From positions 1-5,057 of the forward strand of contig DMJL01000187.1 of assembly GCA_003451785.1 (NCBI GenBank): a stretch of DNA of 5,057 nt, given 5' to 3'. A model generated the notes under the pieces. The model was not told the origin of the DNA, did not search any database, and worked only from the letters and a program-made list of their open reading frames with translations. A program made the translations under genes and the position numbers. This document shows, one piece after another, positions 1 through 5,057 of this stretch; the stretch's first letter is position 1; each line of letters begins with the position of its first letter. The DNA comes from Bacteroidales bacterium (GTDB lineage Bacteria > Bacteroidota > Bacteroidia > Bacteroidales > UBA7960).

Positions 1-233
1 CGCCACTCCCCTTCCGCTTCATGTCCTCCCAGGAAATGTTCAGGCAGACTAAAAGCAGGGTCAAACACGATTTTAAAAACCAGAACAGCAGCAAGCCCCA
101 ACAAGGCCACCTGCATGGTTTTGTTGTGAAAAATTGCAACCCCGATAAGGGTTGCTGCAAACAAAAGAAACTCCACCCTGATGCCCATCAGTTCGGGTAT
201 AGCCTGGGTGGTTGCCATGTTTAATAGTTCCAT
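1..233 (-). CDS. N-terminal part of a multi-pass membrane permease, probably citrate/ion transporter-like (cut by window edge)
   Basis: An open frame starts at the ATG at 233 and runs off the left edge after 77 complete codons, beginning MELLNMATTQAIPELMG. Two hydrophobic segments are visible: about residues 20-35 (VEFLLFAATLIGVAIF) and 40-57 (MQVALLGLAAVLVFKIVF). They are separated by a short polar turn (HNKT) and followed by a loop containing DPAF, EHF and a Gly/Glu-rich stretch ending GEW. This matches my recollection of the start of SLC13/CitM/ArsB-like permeases of the ion transporter superfamily in Bacteroidota, but only the first two helices are seen, so substrate and family are inference. 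A second ATG at 218 (MATTQ) is a possible alternative start; no Shine-Dalgarno sequence decides between them. The gene lies 120 bases downstream of the decarboxylase on the same strand. No clear terminator or promoter is seen in the gap, so co-transcription is possible. Confidence 0.6.
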   Translation of the reverse strand, partial: MELLNMATTQAIPELMGIRVEFLLFAATLIGVAIFHNKTMQVALLGLAAVLVFKIVFDPAFSLPEHFLGGHEAEGEW

Positions 234-353
234 ATTTATTCAGGTTTAATATCTGAATGACAGAACCGGCTTAAATAAAAAACATCTGAGACTAAAGTAA
301 AGTTCGTATTCTCAATTGTGTTAAAACGCCTACTATGACAAAAATTCGGGACT

Positions 354-1778
354 TTAATGGCGGAAAGTATTTATCTGCTCTTCAGCAGCTTTGCGGATGA
401 TTTCCCAAGCGGTTTCCACATGTTTGCGGGTGGTTGTGTGGGAGCCGATGGCAACCCGTATGGTGTATTTGCCGCGTAAACTTGTATGGGTCAAAAACAC
501 CGCGCCCGAGGCATTGATACACTCAAGCAGTTTCCTGTTTAACTTGTCAAGCTGCTCTTCGGAATAATGCCCGGGATTGAAGCGGAAACAAACCAGACTA
601 AGTTTCACAGGAGCCATGATTTGGAATCTACCGTCGGCCACCATCCTTTGCGCAAGCTCCTCAGCTAACTGCACATGGGTGCGGACCATTTTCTGAATGC
701 CTTCCAATCCGTAGCTCCTTATCACAAACCAGAGTTTTAACGCCCTGAAGCGGCGGCCAAGCTGTATGCCCCAGTCGCGGTAGTTGTGCACTTGGGCATC
801 AGCCCCTGTTTTGAGGTATTCTGGCTGTATGCTGAATGTGCGAATAAGGGCAGCCGTGTCTTTCACGAAATAGGCTGAGCAATCGAAATTGGTCAACATC
901 CATTTGTGGGGATTGAAAACAAAAGAATCCGCATGTTCTACCCCTTTCATAAAACCCCGCAACTCGGGAACTACTGCTGCCGTGCCCGCAAATGCCGCAT
1001 CAACATGCAGCCAAATGGAATATTTCTGACATACCGCAGCTATTGCATCCACAGGATCCATGGCCATTGACGAAGTGCTGCCTAAGGTAGCTACCACACA
1101 GGCAGGGATAAAACCTAACTCGATGTCCAATTTTATCCTTGCCTCCAGCGCATCGGCTCGCATGGCAAACTCGTCGTCTGTTTCAATTATTTGGAGGTTT
1201 TCCTTGCCAAGTCCGGCAATTTTCACACCTTTCTCGATACTCGAATGGGTTTCGGCTGTTGCATAAACCCGTAAATTTCCTGCAACCCCTTTTAAGTTAC
1301 AATTGTAACTTGTGCTTTTTTCCCTTGCCGAAAGCAGCGCACACAGGGTAGCTGTTGAAGCAGTGTCCTGAATGACACCTGTAAAAGTTTCTGGAAGCCC
1401 CAACATCTTCCTGAGCCAATCCATGACGGTTTCTTCCAATTCGGCGGCAGCGGGCGAAGTTTGCCAAATCATACATTGCAGTCCTAATCCTGCAGTAAGC
1501 AATTCGGCCAAAACCGAAGCAGGGCTGTTGTTGGCCGGAAAGTATGCCATCCAGCCTGGATGCTGCCAATGGGTAATTCCGGGAACGATTTTCTTCCGAA
1601 AATCCTGAAAAATCAAATCCATAGCCTCCCCCTGCATTGGAGGTGCGTCGGGGAGCAATTTTTTGATGTCGCCAGGGGCAACGGTAGGTTTCACCGGATA
1701 GTCTTCGATATTTTCGAAATAATCGACCAACCAGTCAATAAATTCATAACCGTATTTGCGGAATTGCTCTGAATCCAT
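354..1778 (-). CDS. PLP-dependent group II decarboxylase, aromatic-L-amino-acid decarboxylase type
   Basis: A 474-residue protein, close in length to animal DOPA decarboxylase (480) and alignable to it along nearly its whole length. It should convert an aromatic amino acid (Tyr, Trp, Phe or DOPA) to the amine plus CO2 in the cytoplasm; the exact substrate cannot be read by eye. Visible landmarks are HWQHPGWMAYFPA (70-82); the Ala140-Ser141 cofactor-phosphate loop (human A148/S149); His178, which stacks on the cofactor (human H192); Thr235 and Asp241 (human T246/D252); Asp260 in HVDAA (human D271); and NPHKW (289-293) with Lys292 as Schiff-base lysine (human K303). Tyr333 in HNYRDWG, just before GRRFR, equals the catalytic-loop tyrosine (human Y332). 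Its presence favours true decarboxylation over the aldehyde-forming Phe variants known in plants and insects. The start is the ATG 18 bases after the stop of the DUF3127 gene, so the two probably form one transcript. No truncation or frameshift is seen. Confidence 0.93.
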   Translation of the reverse strand: MDSEQFRKYGYEFIDWLVDYFENIEDYPVKPTVAPGDIKKLLPDAPPMQGEAMDLIFQDFRKKIVPGITHWQHPGWMAYFPANNSPASVLAELLTAGLGLQCMIWQTSPAAAELEETVMDWLRKMLGLPETFTGVIQDTASTATLCALLSAREKSTSYNCNLKGVAGNLRVYATAETHSSIEKGVKIAGLGKENLQIIETDDEFAMRADALEARIKLDIELGFIPACVVATLGSTSSMAMDPVDAIAAVCQKYSIWLHVDAAFAGTAAVVPELRGFMKGVEHADSFVFNPHKWMLTNFDCSAYFVKDTAALIRTFSIQPEYLKTGADAQVHNYRDWGIQLGRRFRALKLWFVIRSYGLEGIQKMVRTHVQLAEELAQRMVADGRFQIMAPVKLSLVCFRFNPGHYSEEQLDKLNRKLLECINASGAVFLTHTSLRGKYTIRVAIGSHTTTRKHVETAWEIIRKAAEEQINTFRH

Positions 1779-1796
1779 TTTACGGGCACTTAAACC

Positions 1797-2150
1797 TTAA
1801 AAAGGTATTTCTTCGTTATCGGAAAATGGCACAAGTGGCGGTTCGCCAGGAGGTGGTATTTCGCCGTCTTGATTGGTGTTGCTGCCTTTGCTTTTATCTA
1901 CTTTCCATGCTTTGACCGAGGTAAACCACTTGCCATTGTACTCGCGACTTTCTATGTCAATGTGGGCTGTAACCTGTTCGCCAACCTTGAGATTAGCCTG
2001 GTCAATCTTGTCGCCCCACATACCTATGCAGACCTTTTTGGGAAACTGACCGGGCATTTCCAGAATAAAATCCTGCCGTCTCCAGGTTCCTACGCGACCC
2101 TCACCCTGCTGCTCGGGCAAAATTTCGAAAACTTTTCCACTTAATTCCAT
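1797..2150 (-). CDS. DUF3127 family small OB-fold-like protein with SSB-like C-terminal tip
   Basis: A 117-residue cytoplasmic protein. Residues 1-84 carry the hallmarks of the DUF3127 family common in Bacteroidota: MELSGKVFEILPEQ (1-14), GTWRRQDFILEM (21-32), FPKKVCIGMWGDKID (36-50), and IESREYNGKWFTSVKAWKV (66-84). The short beta-rich pattern resembles an OB-fold, and the family is thought to be related to single-stranded DNA-binding proteins; its biochemical role is not established to my knowledge. Residues 85-110 are low-complexity, rich in Lys/Ser/Asn then Gly/Pro, and look disordered. The last residues, DNEEIPF (111-117), closely mimic the DDDIPF tip by which bacterial SSB recruits repair and replication partners. 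The ATG at 2150 is the only good start, since the family begins ME(L/I)xGK. No Shine-Dalgarno is seen, but a promoter lies about 40 bases upstream. First gene of a probable operon with the decarboxylase. Confidence 0.88.
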   Translation of the reverse strand: MELSGKVFEILPEQQGEGRVGTWRRQDFILEMPGQFPKKVCIGMWGDKIDQANLKVGEQVTAHIDIESREYNGKWFTSVKAWKVDKSKGSNTNQDGEIPPPGEPPLVPFSDNEEIPF

Positions 2151-2188
2151 TGTGCCGATAAATATTTGTTGAATGAAAATTTATTCAG

Positions 2189-2221
2189 CAAAAATAAGCG
2201 AATATGGGTGAATGATACAAG
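2189..2221 (-). promoter_or_regulatory. Candidate Bacteroidota promoter for the DUF3127-decarboxylase operon
   Basis: Read on the minus strand, TATTTTTG (2196-2189) is a perfect TAnnTTTG -7 element. A CTTG (2221-2218), one mismatch from the TTTG -33 element, lies 21 bases upstream. Transcription would begin near 2182, giving a leader of about 30 nt before the ATG at 2150. The leader contains a small inverted repeat, TGAAT (2170-2174) with ATTCA (2183-2187). The -33 match is imperfect, so this is a prediction from sequence pattern only. Confidence 0.5.
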
Positions 2222-2640
2222 GGTTGTTTGCTGGGAATGTTGCAAATGATCCAATGATTTAGCAGAAGCATGAAATGCAAATCACACTAAACTTAAATCA
2301 TTAATTGTCAGCTTTTTATCTACAAAAAGGGGATTTTAATATGTTTAAAACTTAAGATTGATGGAGTGAAAGCATATCAAACACGCATAAGCCATAGTTG
2401 GAAATCAATTTGTTGTACCCAGAGTGCTACCTATGAAACATTAGTGATATAAACTTGGATAATAAATGCTTACGATTTATTGCCAACAAGTAATTTAAAA
2501 ATCCGTAGTACACAAAGCAGAACGCAAAACAATGAAACAAAGTATTCACAAAAACTTGGCGATAGCCAATTGCAAGTTGGCCTATTCAGACCATAACAAT
2601 TTCTATAAATTTGGTAGCAATCAGCCAACCCACTACCATT
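2222..2640. other. A/T-rich intergenic stretch between divergent genes, no gene recognised
   Basis: Roughly 420 bases between the promoter of the minus-strand DUF3127 operon and that of plus-strand trmD. Stops are frequent in all frames. The only sizeable open frame (from the ATG at 2532, overlapping the start of trmD) encodes a low-similarity, Ser/Asn/His-rich peptide with no recognisable motif and is judged spurious. Isolated TTTG words occur (for example 2409-2412), but none is paired with a full TAnnTTTG at the right spacing. Apart from the inverted-repeat cluster at 2553-2585, I see no RNA gene, transposon remnant or tandem repeat here. Confidence 0.6.
2553..2585. repeat. Overlapping inverted repeats that can form alternative hairpins
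   Basis: Three related words occur in order: TTGGC (2556-2560), GCCAA (2565-2569) and TTGGC (2577-2581). The middle word can pair with the first (4-base loop GATA) or with the third (7-base loop). The second option is extended by ATA/TAT (2562-2564 and 2583-2585) past a one-base bulge. An outer pair, AACTTG (2553-2558) with CAAGTT (2573-2578), gives a third fold. It lies upstream of the predicted trmD start site, so it may act as DNA (protein binding) or be chance. Confidence 0.35.
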
Positions 2641-2647
2641 ACACAAG

Positions 2648-2682
2648 TTCTGAAAATGGCTTGCTCTTTTCCCTTAATTTTG
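2648..2682 (+). promoter_or_regulatory. Candidate Bacteroidota promoter for trmD
   Basis: TAATTTTG at 2675-2682 is a perfect TAnnTTTG -7 element. The -33 region is weak: the nearest partner at suitable distance is TTCTG (2648-2652), with only partial resemblance to TTTG. Transcription would start near 2688-2690, giving a leader of only about 20 nt before the ATG at 2711. The short leader suggests trmD is transcribed here as the first gene of its unit. Confidence 0.45.
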
Positions 2683-2710
2683 CATCTCAATCCCAAAAGT
2701 TCAGTTGCAC

Positions 2711-3388
2711 ATGCGCTTAGATATTATTACCATTTTTCCTGAAATGTTTATCGGACCCTTTTCTTATTCTATCGTCAAAAGAGCTATAGACAAGGGTTTA
2801 GTAGAAATTCATTTGCATAATTTGCGCGATTATGCCACCACGAAACACAAAAATGTGGATGATTACCCCTTTGGTGGTGCTGCTGGCATGGTGCTGATGA
2901 TTGAACCCATAGACCGATGCATAACCCACCTGAAAGGTCAAAGGGAATACCATGAGGTGATTTACCTTACCCCTGATGGCATTTTGCTGAACCAACCCTT
3001 GGCAAATCATATATCTACTAAGCAAAATTTGATACTTCTCTGCGGGCACTATAAGGGTATTGACGAACGAGTGCGCCAGCATCTTATCACTTTAGAAGTT
3101 TCCATTGGCGACTATGTACTTTCGGGCGGAGAATTGGCAGCTGCTGTTCTTTCTGATAGTCTTATCAGGCTCATACCCGGAGTGCTTGGCGACGAAACTT
3201 CGGCACTATCCGACAGCTTCCAAGATAATTTGCTGTCGCCTCCAGTTTATACGCGTCCGGCTGTTTACAAAGATTGGGCGGTGCCCGATGTGCTGCTTTC
3301 TGGCCATGAACGCAAAATCCATGAATGGCAACACGAACAAGCCATTATAAGAACCCAAAGCAGAAGACCCAACTTGCTGGAATTTTAG
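2711..3388 (+). CDS. trmD: tRNA (guanine-37-N1)-methyltransferase TrmD
   Basis: SPOUT-class enzyme that uses S-adenosylmethionine to make m1G37 in tRNAs carrying G36-G37 (Pro CCN, some Leu and Arg), preventing +1 frameshifting; it acts as a homodimer in the cytoplasm. The 225-residue product starts MRLDIITIFPEMF at the ATG at 2711. A TTG two codons earlier (2705) is possible, but the family begins at this Met. Landmarks are VDDYPFGGAAGM (49-60), LLCGHYKGIDERV (109-121) and SIGDYVLSGGE (131-141), which form the trefoil-knot SAM site. Arg153 and Asp168 correspond to E. coli R154 and catalytic D169. YTRP (180-183), LLSGH (195-199) and RRPNLLEF (218-225) complete the C-terminal domain. It lacks the C-terminal extension of the E. 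coli protein. The usual rpsP-rimM-rplS neighbours are absent from this window, so trmD seems to stand alone with its own promoter. No obvious terminator follows. Confidence 0.97.
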   Translation: MRLDIITIFPEMFIGPFSYSIVKRAIDKGLVEIHLHNLRDYATTKHKNVDDYPFGGAAGMVLMIEPIDRCITHLKGQREYHEVIYLTPDGILLNQPLANHISTKQNLILLCGHYKGIDERVRQHLITLEVSIGDYVLSGGELAAAVLSDSLIRLIPGVLGDETSALSDSFQDNLLSPPVYTRPAVYKDWAVPDVLLSGHERKIHEWQHEQAIIRTQSRRPNLLEF

Positions 3389-3652
3389 ACGCTGATCCAC
3401 GCAACTGCGGAATTGGGTTTAAGGATAGTAGTGATGGATTTTTACTGTTTTATGGGTGATGTAGCGGTTGTATTTCTCCAATTACAAACATTTCTTCCAT
3501 CCATGCTTAAATTTTACGATCCGATTTCTATAAATATTAGCCCCAAACAGGTAGCATAATTTTATTGCCCAATGCACCACAAAATACTTTTATTCTGATG
3601 ATTAGCGAAATTTCCTCGCAACTTTTAATATTCACTTAGGCACTATATTTTC
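3389..3652. other. Intergenic stretch after trmD, no gene recognised
   Basis: About 260 bases between the trmD stop and the A/T tracts of the tRNA promoter. No open frame of useful length or with recognisable content is seen on either strand. Short self-complementary words exist (CGCA/TGCG shortly after the stop, GCGA/TCGC near 3605-3619), but none forms a convincing stem followed by a T-run, so the trmD terminator is not located. rplS, which often neighbours trmD, is not here. Confidence 0.6.
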
Positions 3653-3709
3653 AAAAAAAATAAAATTTTTCATCGAAATTTGGCGTAAAGAATGTTTTAT
3701 CTATCTTTG
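3653..3709 (+). promoter_or_regulatory. Strong Bacteroidota-type promoter with A/T-rich upstream element, for the tRNA unit
   Basis: TTTG (3679-3682), 19 bases, then TATCTTTG (3702-3709): both elements and the spacing match the TTTG-N19-TAnnTTTG consensus exactly. Immediately upstream are A8 (3653-3660), A4 and T5 tracts (to 3670), resembling an UP element as expected for a stable-RNA promoter. Transcription should start near 3715, about 160 nt before the first tRNA. No gene other than the two tRNAs lies downstream before the terminator, so these are the likely target. Confidence 0.7.
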
Positions 3710-3715
3710 CAATCT

Positions 3716-3873
3716 CAAAATTTGGTCAGTGACTGATGGTATGTGCTGATATCCGCTACAATAGTGGCTCACGGAAAATTCATTCATATTACGACTAAAA
3801 AAGAGAAAGCAACAAAGTTCCTTTATTTACTGATATTTTACTGAGAAAATAGTTTTTTGTAAATACTATTCCG
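3716..3873 (+). other. Long transcribed leader (predicted) upstream of tRNA-Ser
   Basis: If the promoter at 3679-3709 is used, about 158 nt precede the mature tRNA-Ser. The stretch contains a near-palindrome TCAGTGACTGA (3726-3736), a hairpin CCGCTA (3753-3758) / TAGTGG (3762-3767) with a 3-base loop CAA and one G-T pair, and a 20-codon open frame (ATG 3736, TAA 3796) with no recognised similarity. The last 70 bases are A/T-rich. It may simply be a 5' trailer removed by RNase P; a small RNA or a leader peptide cannot be excluded. Confidence 0.35.
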
Positions 3874-3962
<89 letters not shown>

Positions 3963-3985
3963 AGTTGTTTTAAGATTACTTTTTT

Positions 3986-4062
3986 CGGGGTGTAGCGTAG
4001 CCCGGTATCGCGCCTGCTTTGGGAGCAGGAGGTCGTAGGTTCGAATCCTGCCACCCCGACCA
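3986..4062 (+). tRNA. tRNA-Pro, anticodon TGG
   Basis: A 77-nt tRNA including an encoded CCA (4060-4062). The acceptor CGGGGTG (3986-3992) pairs with CACCCCG (4052-4058); the C1-G72 pair and discriminator A (4059) are the usual bacterial proline identity elements. The anticodon stem CCTGC/GCAGG (4013-4017, 4025-4029) closes the loop TTTGGGA, with anticodon TGG at 4020-4022. G36 is followed by G37 (4023), the site TrmD methylates. The T arm is GTAGG-TTCGAAT-CCTGC (4035-4051). It starts only 24 bases after tRNA-Ser on the same strand, so the two are surely one transcript processed by RNases. Confidence 0.97.
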
Positions 4063-4064
4063 AC

Positions 4065-4113
4065 AAAAACCGCAATCTGTTTTATTCAAAAGAATTAACA
4101 GATTGCGGTTTTT
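4065..4113 (+). terminator. Strong intrinsic terminator after tRNA-Pro, probably bidirectional
   Basis: A perfect 17-base inverted repeat: AAAAACCGCAATCTGTT (4065-4081) and AACAGATTGCGGTTTTT (4097-4113). It encloses a 15-base loop that itself contains ATTC/GAAT (4084-4087, 4092-4095) around AAAA. It begins 2 bases after the CCA of tRNA-Pro. T-rich sequence follows on the plus strand, and the A-run at 4065-4069 reads as a T-run on the minus strand. It can therefore also end the convergent aminotransferase transcript, whose stop codon is about 87 bases away. Confidence 0.88.
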
Positions 4114-4155
4114 AATTTTTAAAAAACGCCTTCCGGAATAAAACCTTGCCTTTTG

Positions 4156-4208
4156 ACACAGCTGCGTGTGGTTGTTGCTCATAGCAACCGCCAATAGTGC
4201 TACACTAT
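4156..4208. repeat. Cluster of short hairpins at the end of the aminotransferase gene
   Basis: Two perfect 6-base stems with 3-base loops lie 5 bases apart: GTTGCT-CAT-AGCAAC (4174-4188) and ATAGTG-CTA-CACTAT (4194-4208). A weaker ACAC/GTGT pair occurs just before, at about 4157-4169. On the minus strand the loop of the second hairpin (4200-4202) is exactly the TAG stop codon of the aminotransferase. No T-run follows, so these are not classical terminators; they may protect the mRNA 3' end, or be chance. Confidence 0.4.
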
Positions 4209-5057
4209 GGGGTGGTTTTCATGAAACCTTCTGACGCGATACTCCAAATCGGGAAACTGGTTGCGATGCACCAAAGACACACACGCCCGAAGCCCTTCTG
4301 TTCTTTCACTTCCTGTGATTGCCAAAGAAATAGCACTTATGCCGTAGTATATCAATTCCTGAATTAACTCGCTGCCCGAGAAGCCCGAATATGAGATGGT
4401 AAAATAAAATCCATCGGCCAAAGGCTTATCCTCATCTTTGTCATAAACAATCTGAAAGCCGTGGTCGGTAAAAAGTTTTTTCATCACCTTGGCTTTTTCA
4501 CCATAGTCCTTTACGATATTCAAAAAATTGAATTCCCCATCGTTGGCCGCCTTGAGCATTGCAGTAAGCGCGTGCTGAGCTGAGTGGGATGTTCCTGCAC
4601 TTAATGCATACATGGAGCCGAAAGTTATGGCATGTCCAAACTTATCGGAAGCATAATATTGCAGCAGTTCGGAAGATTGCGTATGGAAGAGTTTATTGGA
4701 AATGGCCATTAAACCTATGCGTTGGCCTGCGTAACTAAACGCTTTTGAGCTGGAAATAAACAGAATATAATTGTCGGTAAACTTGGCCACACTTGGCTGG
4801 TAGGGTACTACACCGGGTTGGGAGTAATCGTCGCGAAAATCCATGCCAAAATATGCAAGGTCTTCAAGCACTATCACACCATATTTTTGAGAAAGATTGC
4901 CTATGATTTCCAATTCTGATTCTGATAAGCAAATCCAGGATGGATTGTTTGGATTGGAATACAGTAATGCCGCTATATTCCCTTTGCTCAATTTTTCTTC
5001 GAGCTTATTGTGCAAATTCTTGCCACGAAAATTGTAAACATCAAAACTATCAAAAGG
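4200..5057 (-). CDS. PLP-dependent class I/II (fold type I) aminotransferase, C-terminal part (N-terminus beyond window)
   Basis: The frame is open to the right edge, with 285 residues visible; the gene is cut and its true start is outside. A TTG inside the window (5015) is not a credible start, because the frame continues upstream of it (PFDSFDVYNF...) and the family's N-terminal arm would be missing. In visible numbering: SNPNNPSW (34-41), cofactor-contacting Asn and Pro; LEDLAYFGMDFR (64-75), with Asp66 contacting the pyridine nitrogen and Tyr69; SSSKAFSYAGQRIG (102-115), with Lys105 as Schiff-base lysine and Arg113 as phosphate ligand; and GLRACVSL (255-262), with Arg257 as the substrate carboxylate-binding Arg. 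It should transfer amino groups between an amino acid and a 2-oxo acid; the substrate is not evident. It converges on the tRNA unit and shares its terminator. Confidence 0.9.
   Translation of the reverse strand, partial: PFDSFDVYNFRGKNLHNKLEEKLSKGNIAALLYSNPNNPSWICLSESELEIIGNLSQKYGVIVLEDLAYFGMDFRDDYSQPGVVPYQPSVAKFTDNYILFISSSKAFSYAGQRIGLMAISNKLFHTQSSELLQYYASDKFGHAITFGSMYALSAGTSHSAQHALTAMLKAANDGEFNFLNIVKDYGEKAKVMKKLFTDHGFQIVYDKDEDKPLADGFYFTISYSGFSGSELIQELIYYGISAISLAITGSERTEGLRACVSLVHRNQFPDLEYRVRRFHENHPIV

Noticed and set aside
21..224. A 67-codon plus-strand frame at the left edge
   Set aside because: The opposite strand encodes two clean hydrophobic helices starting with ATG at 233. The plus-strand peptide is Lys/Gln/His-rich with no family resemblance and is a shadow.
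292..346. Possible minus-strand promoter words (AATTTTTG at 346-339, TACTTTAG at 299-292) ahead of the permease
   Set aside because: Each misses the -7 consensus by a base, and neither has a TTTG at the correct distance.
1060..1772. Several plus-strand and one minus-strand frame of 68-90 codons inside the decarboxylase
   Set aside because: They are out-of-frame or antisense shadows of a fully supported 474-residue gene.
1869..2144. A 91-codon plus-strand frame opposite the DUF3127 gene
   Set aside because: It is antisense to a recognised conserved family, and its hydrophobic look comes from reading the complementary strand.
2705..2710. TTG as trmD start, giving an MHM... N-terminus
   Set aside because: TrmD proteins begin at the Met of the MRLDIITIFPEMF segment, and ATG at 2711 gives the normal length.
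2532..2720. A 62-codon plus-strand frame just before and overlapping trmD
   Set aside because: It has no recognisable motif, a composition like translated A/T-rich intergenic DNA, and contains the predicted trmD promoter and start; treated as non-coding.
2798..3400. Minus-strand and second-frame open frames overlapping trmD
   Set aside because: trmD is supported over its whole length by conserved motifs, so these are shadows.
3850..3859. TAGTTTTTTG just before tRNA-Ser as a closer promoter
   Set aside because: TA and TTTG are separated by four bases rather than two, there is no -33 partner, and the full-consensus promoter at 3679-3709 is much better.

Overview
The window looks like chromosomal DNA from a member of the Bacteroidota. 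Three signs support this. The best promoters match the phylum-specific form (TTTG, about 19 bases, TAnnTTTG) rather than TTGACA/TATAAT. No gene start shows a convincing Shine-Dalgarno sequence. The proteins (a DUF3127 protein, a 225-residue TrmD, and an aminotransferase with an SSSKAFSYAGQRIG-type lysine motif) are of a kind familiar from that phylum. The exact lineage cannot be resolved by eye.

Layout. Bases 1-233 (minus) hold the start of a membrane protein, probably a permease of the citrate/ion transporter type, cut by the left edge. Bases 354-2150 (minus) hold a two-gene unit. First comes a small DUF3127 protein with an SSB-like C-terminal tip, then, 18 bases later, a full-length PLP-dependent aromatic-L-amino-acid decarboxylase. 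A good promoter lies just upstream at about 2190-2220. The permease gene follows in the same direction after 120 bases and may or may not be co-transcribed. A non-coding stretch of about 550 bases separates this unit from trmD on the plus strand (2711-3388), which has its own candidate promoter and a very short leader. After about 290 non-coding bases comes the best promoter in the window (3679-3709, preceded by A/T tracts). It drives a leader of about 160 nt, then tRNA-Ser(GCT) and tRNA-Pro(TGG). A strong, probably bidirectional terminator (4065-4113) ends this unit and also serves the convergent minus-strand aminotransferase gene (4200-5057), whose N-terminus is beyond the right edge.

Functional links. 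TrmD makes m1G37 in tRNAs with G36-G37. The tRNA-Pro(TGG) encoded about 600 bases downstream has exactly that pair, so the enzyme and one of its expected substrates are neighbours, although in separate transcription units. The decarboxylase would make an aromatic amine, and the possible co-transcription of a permease is suggestive but unproven. I see no CRISPR array, insertion sequence, phage gene or toxin/defence cassette. This is mostly an ordinary housekeeping region, with a few regulatory or structural details worth checking.
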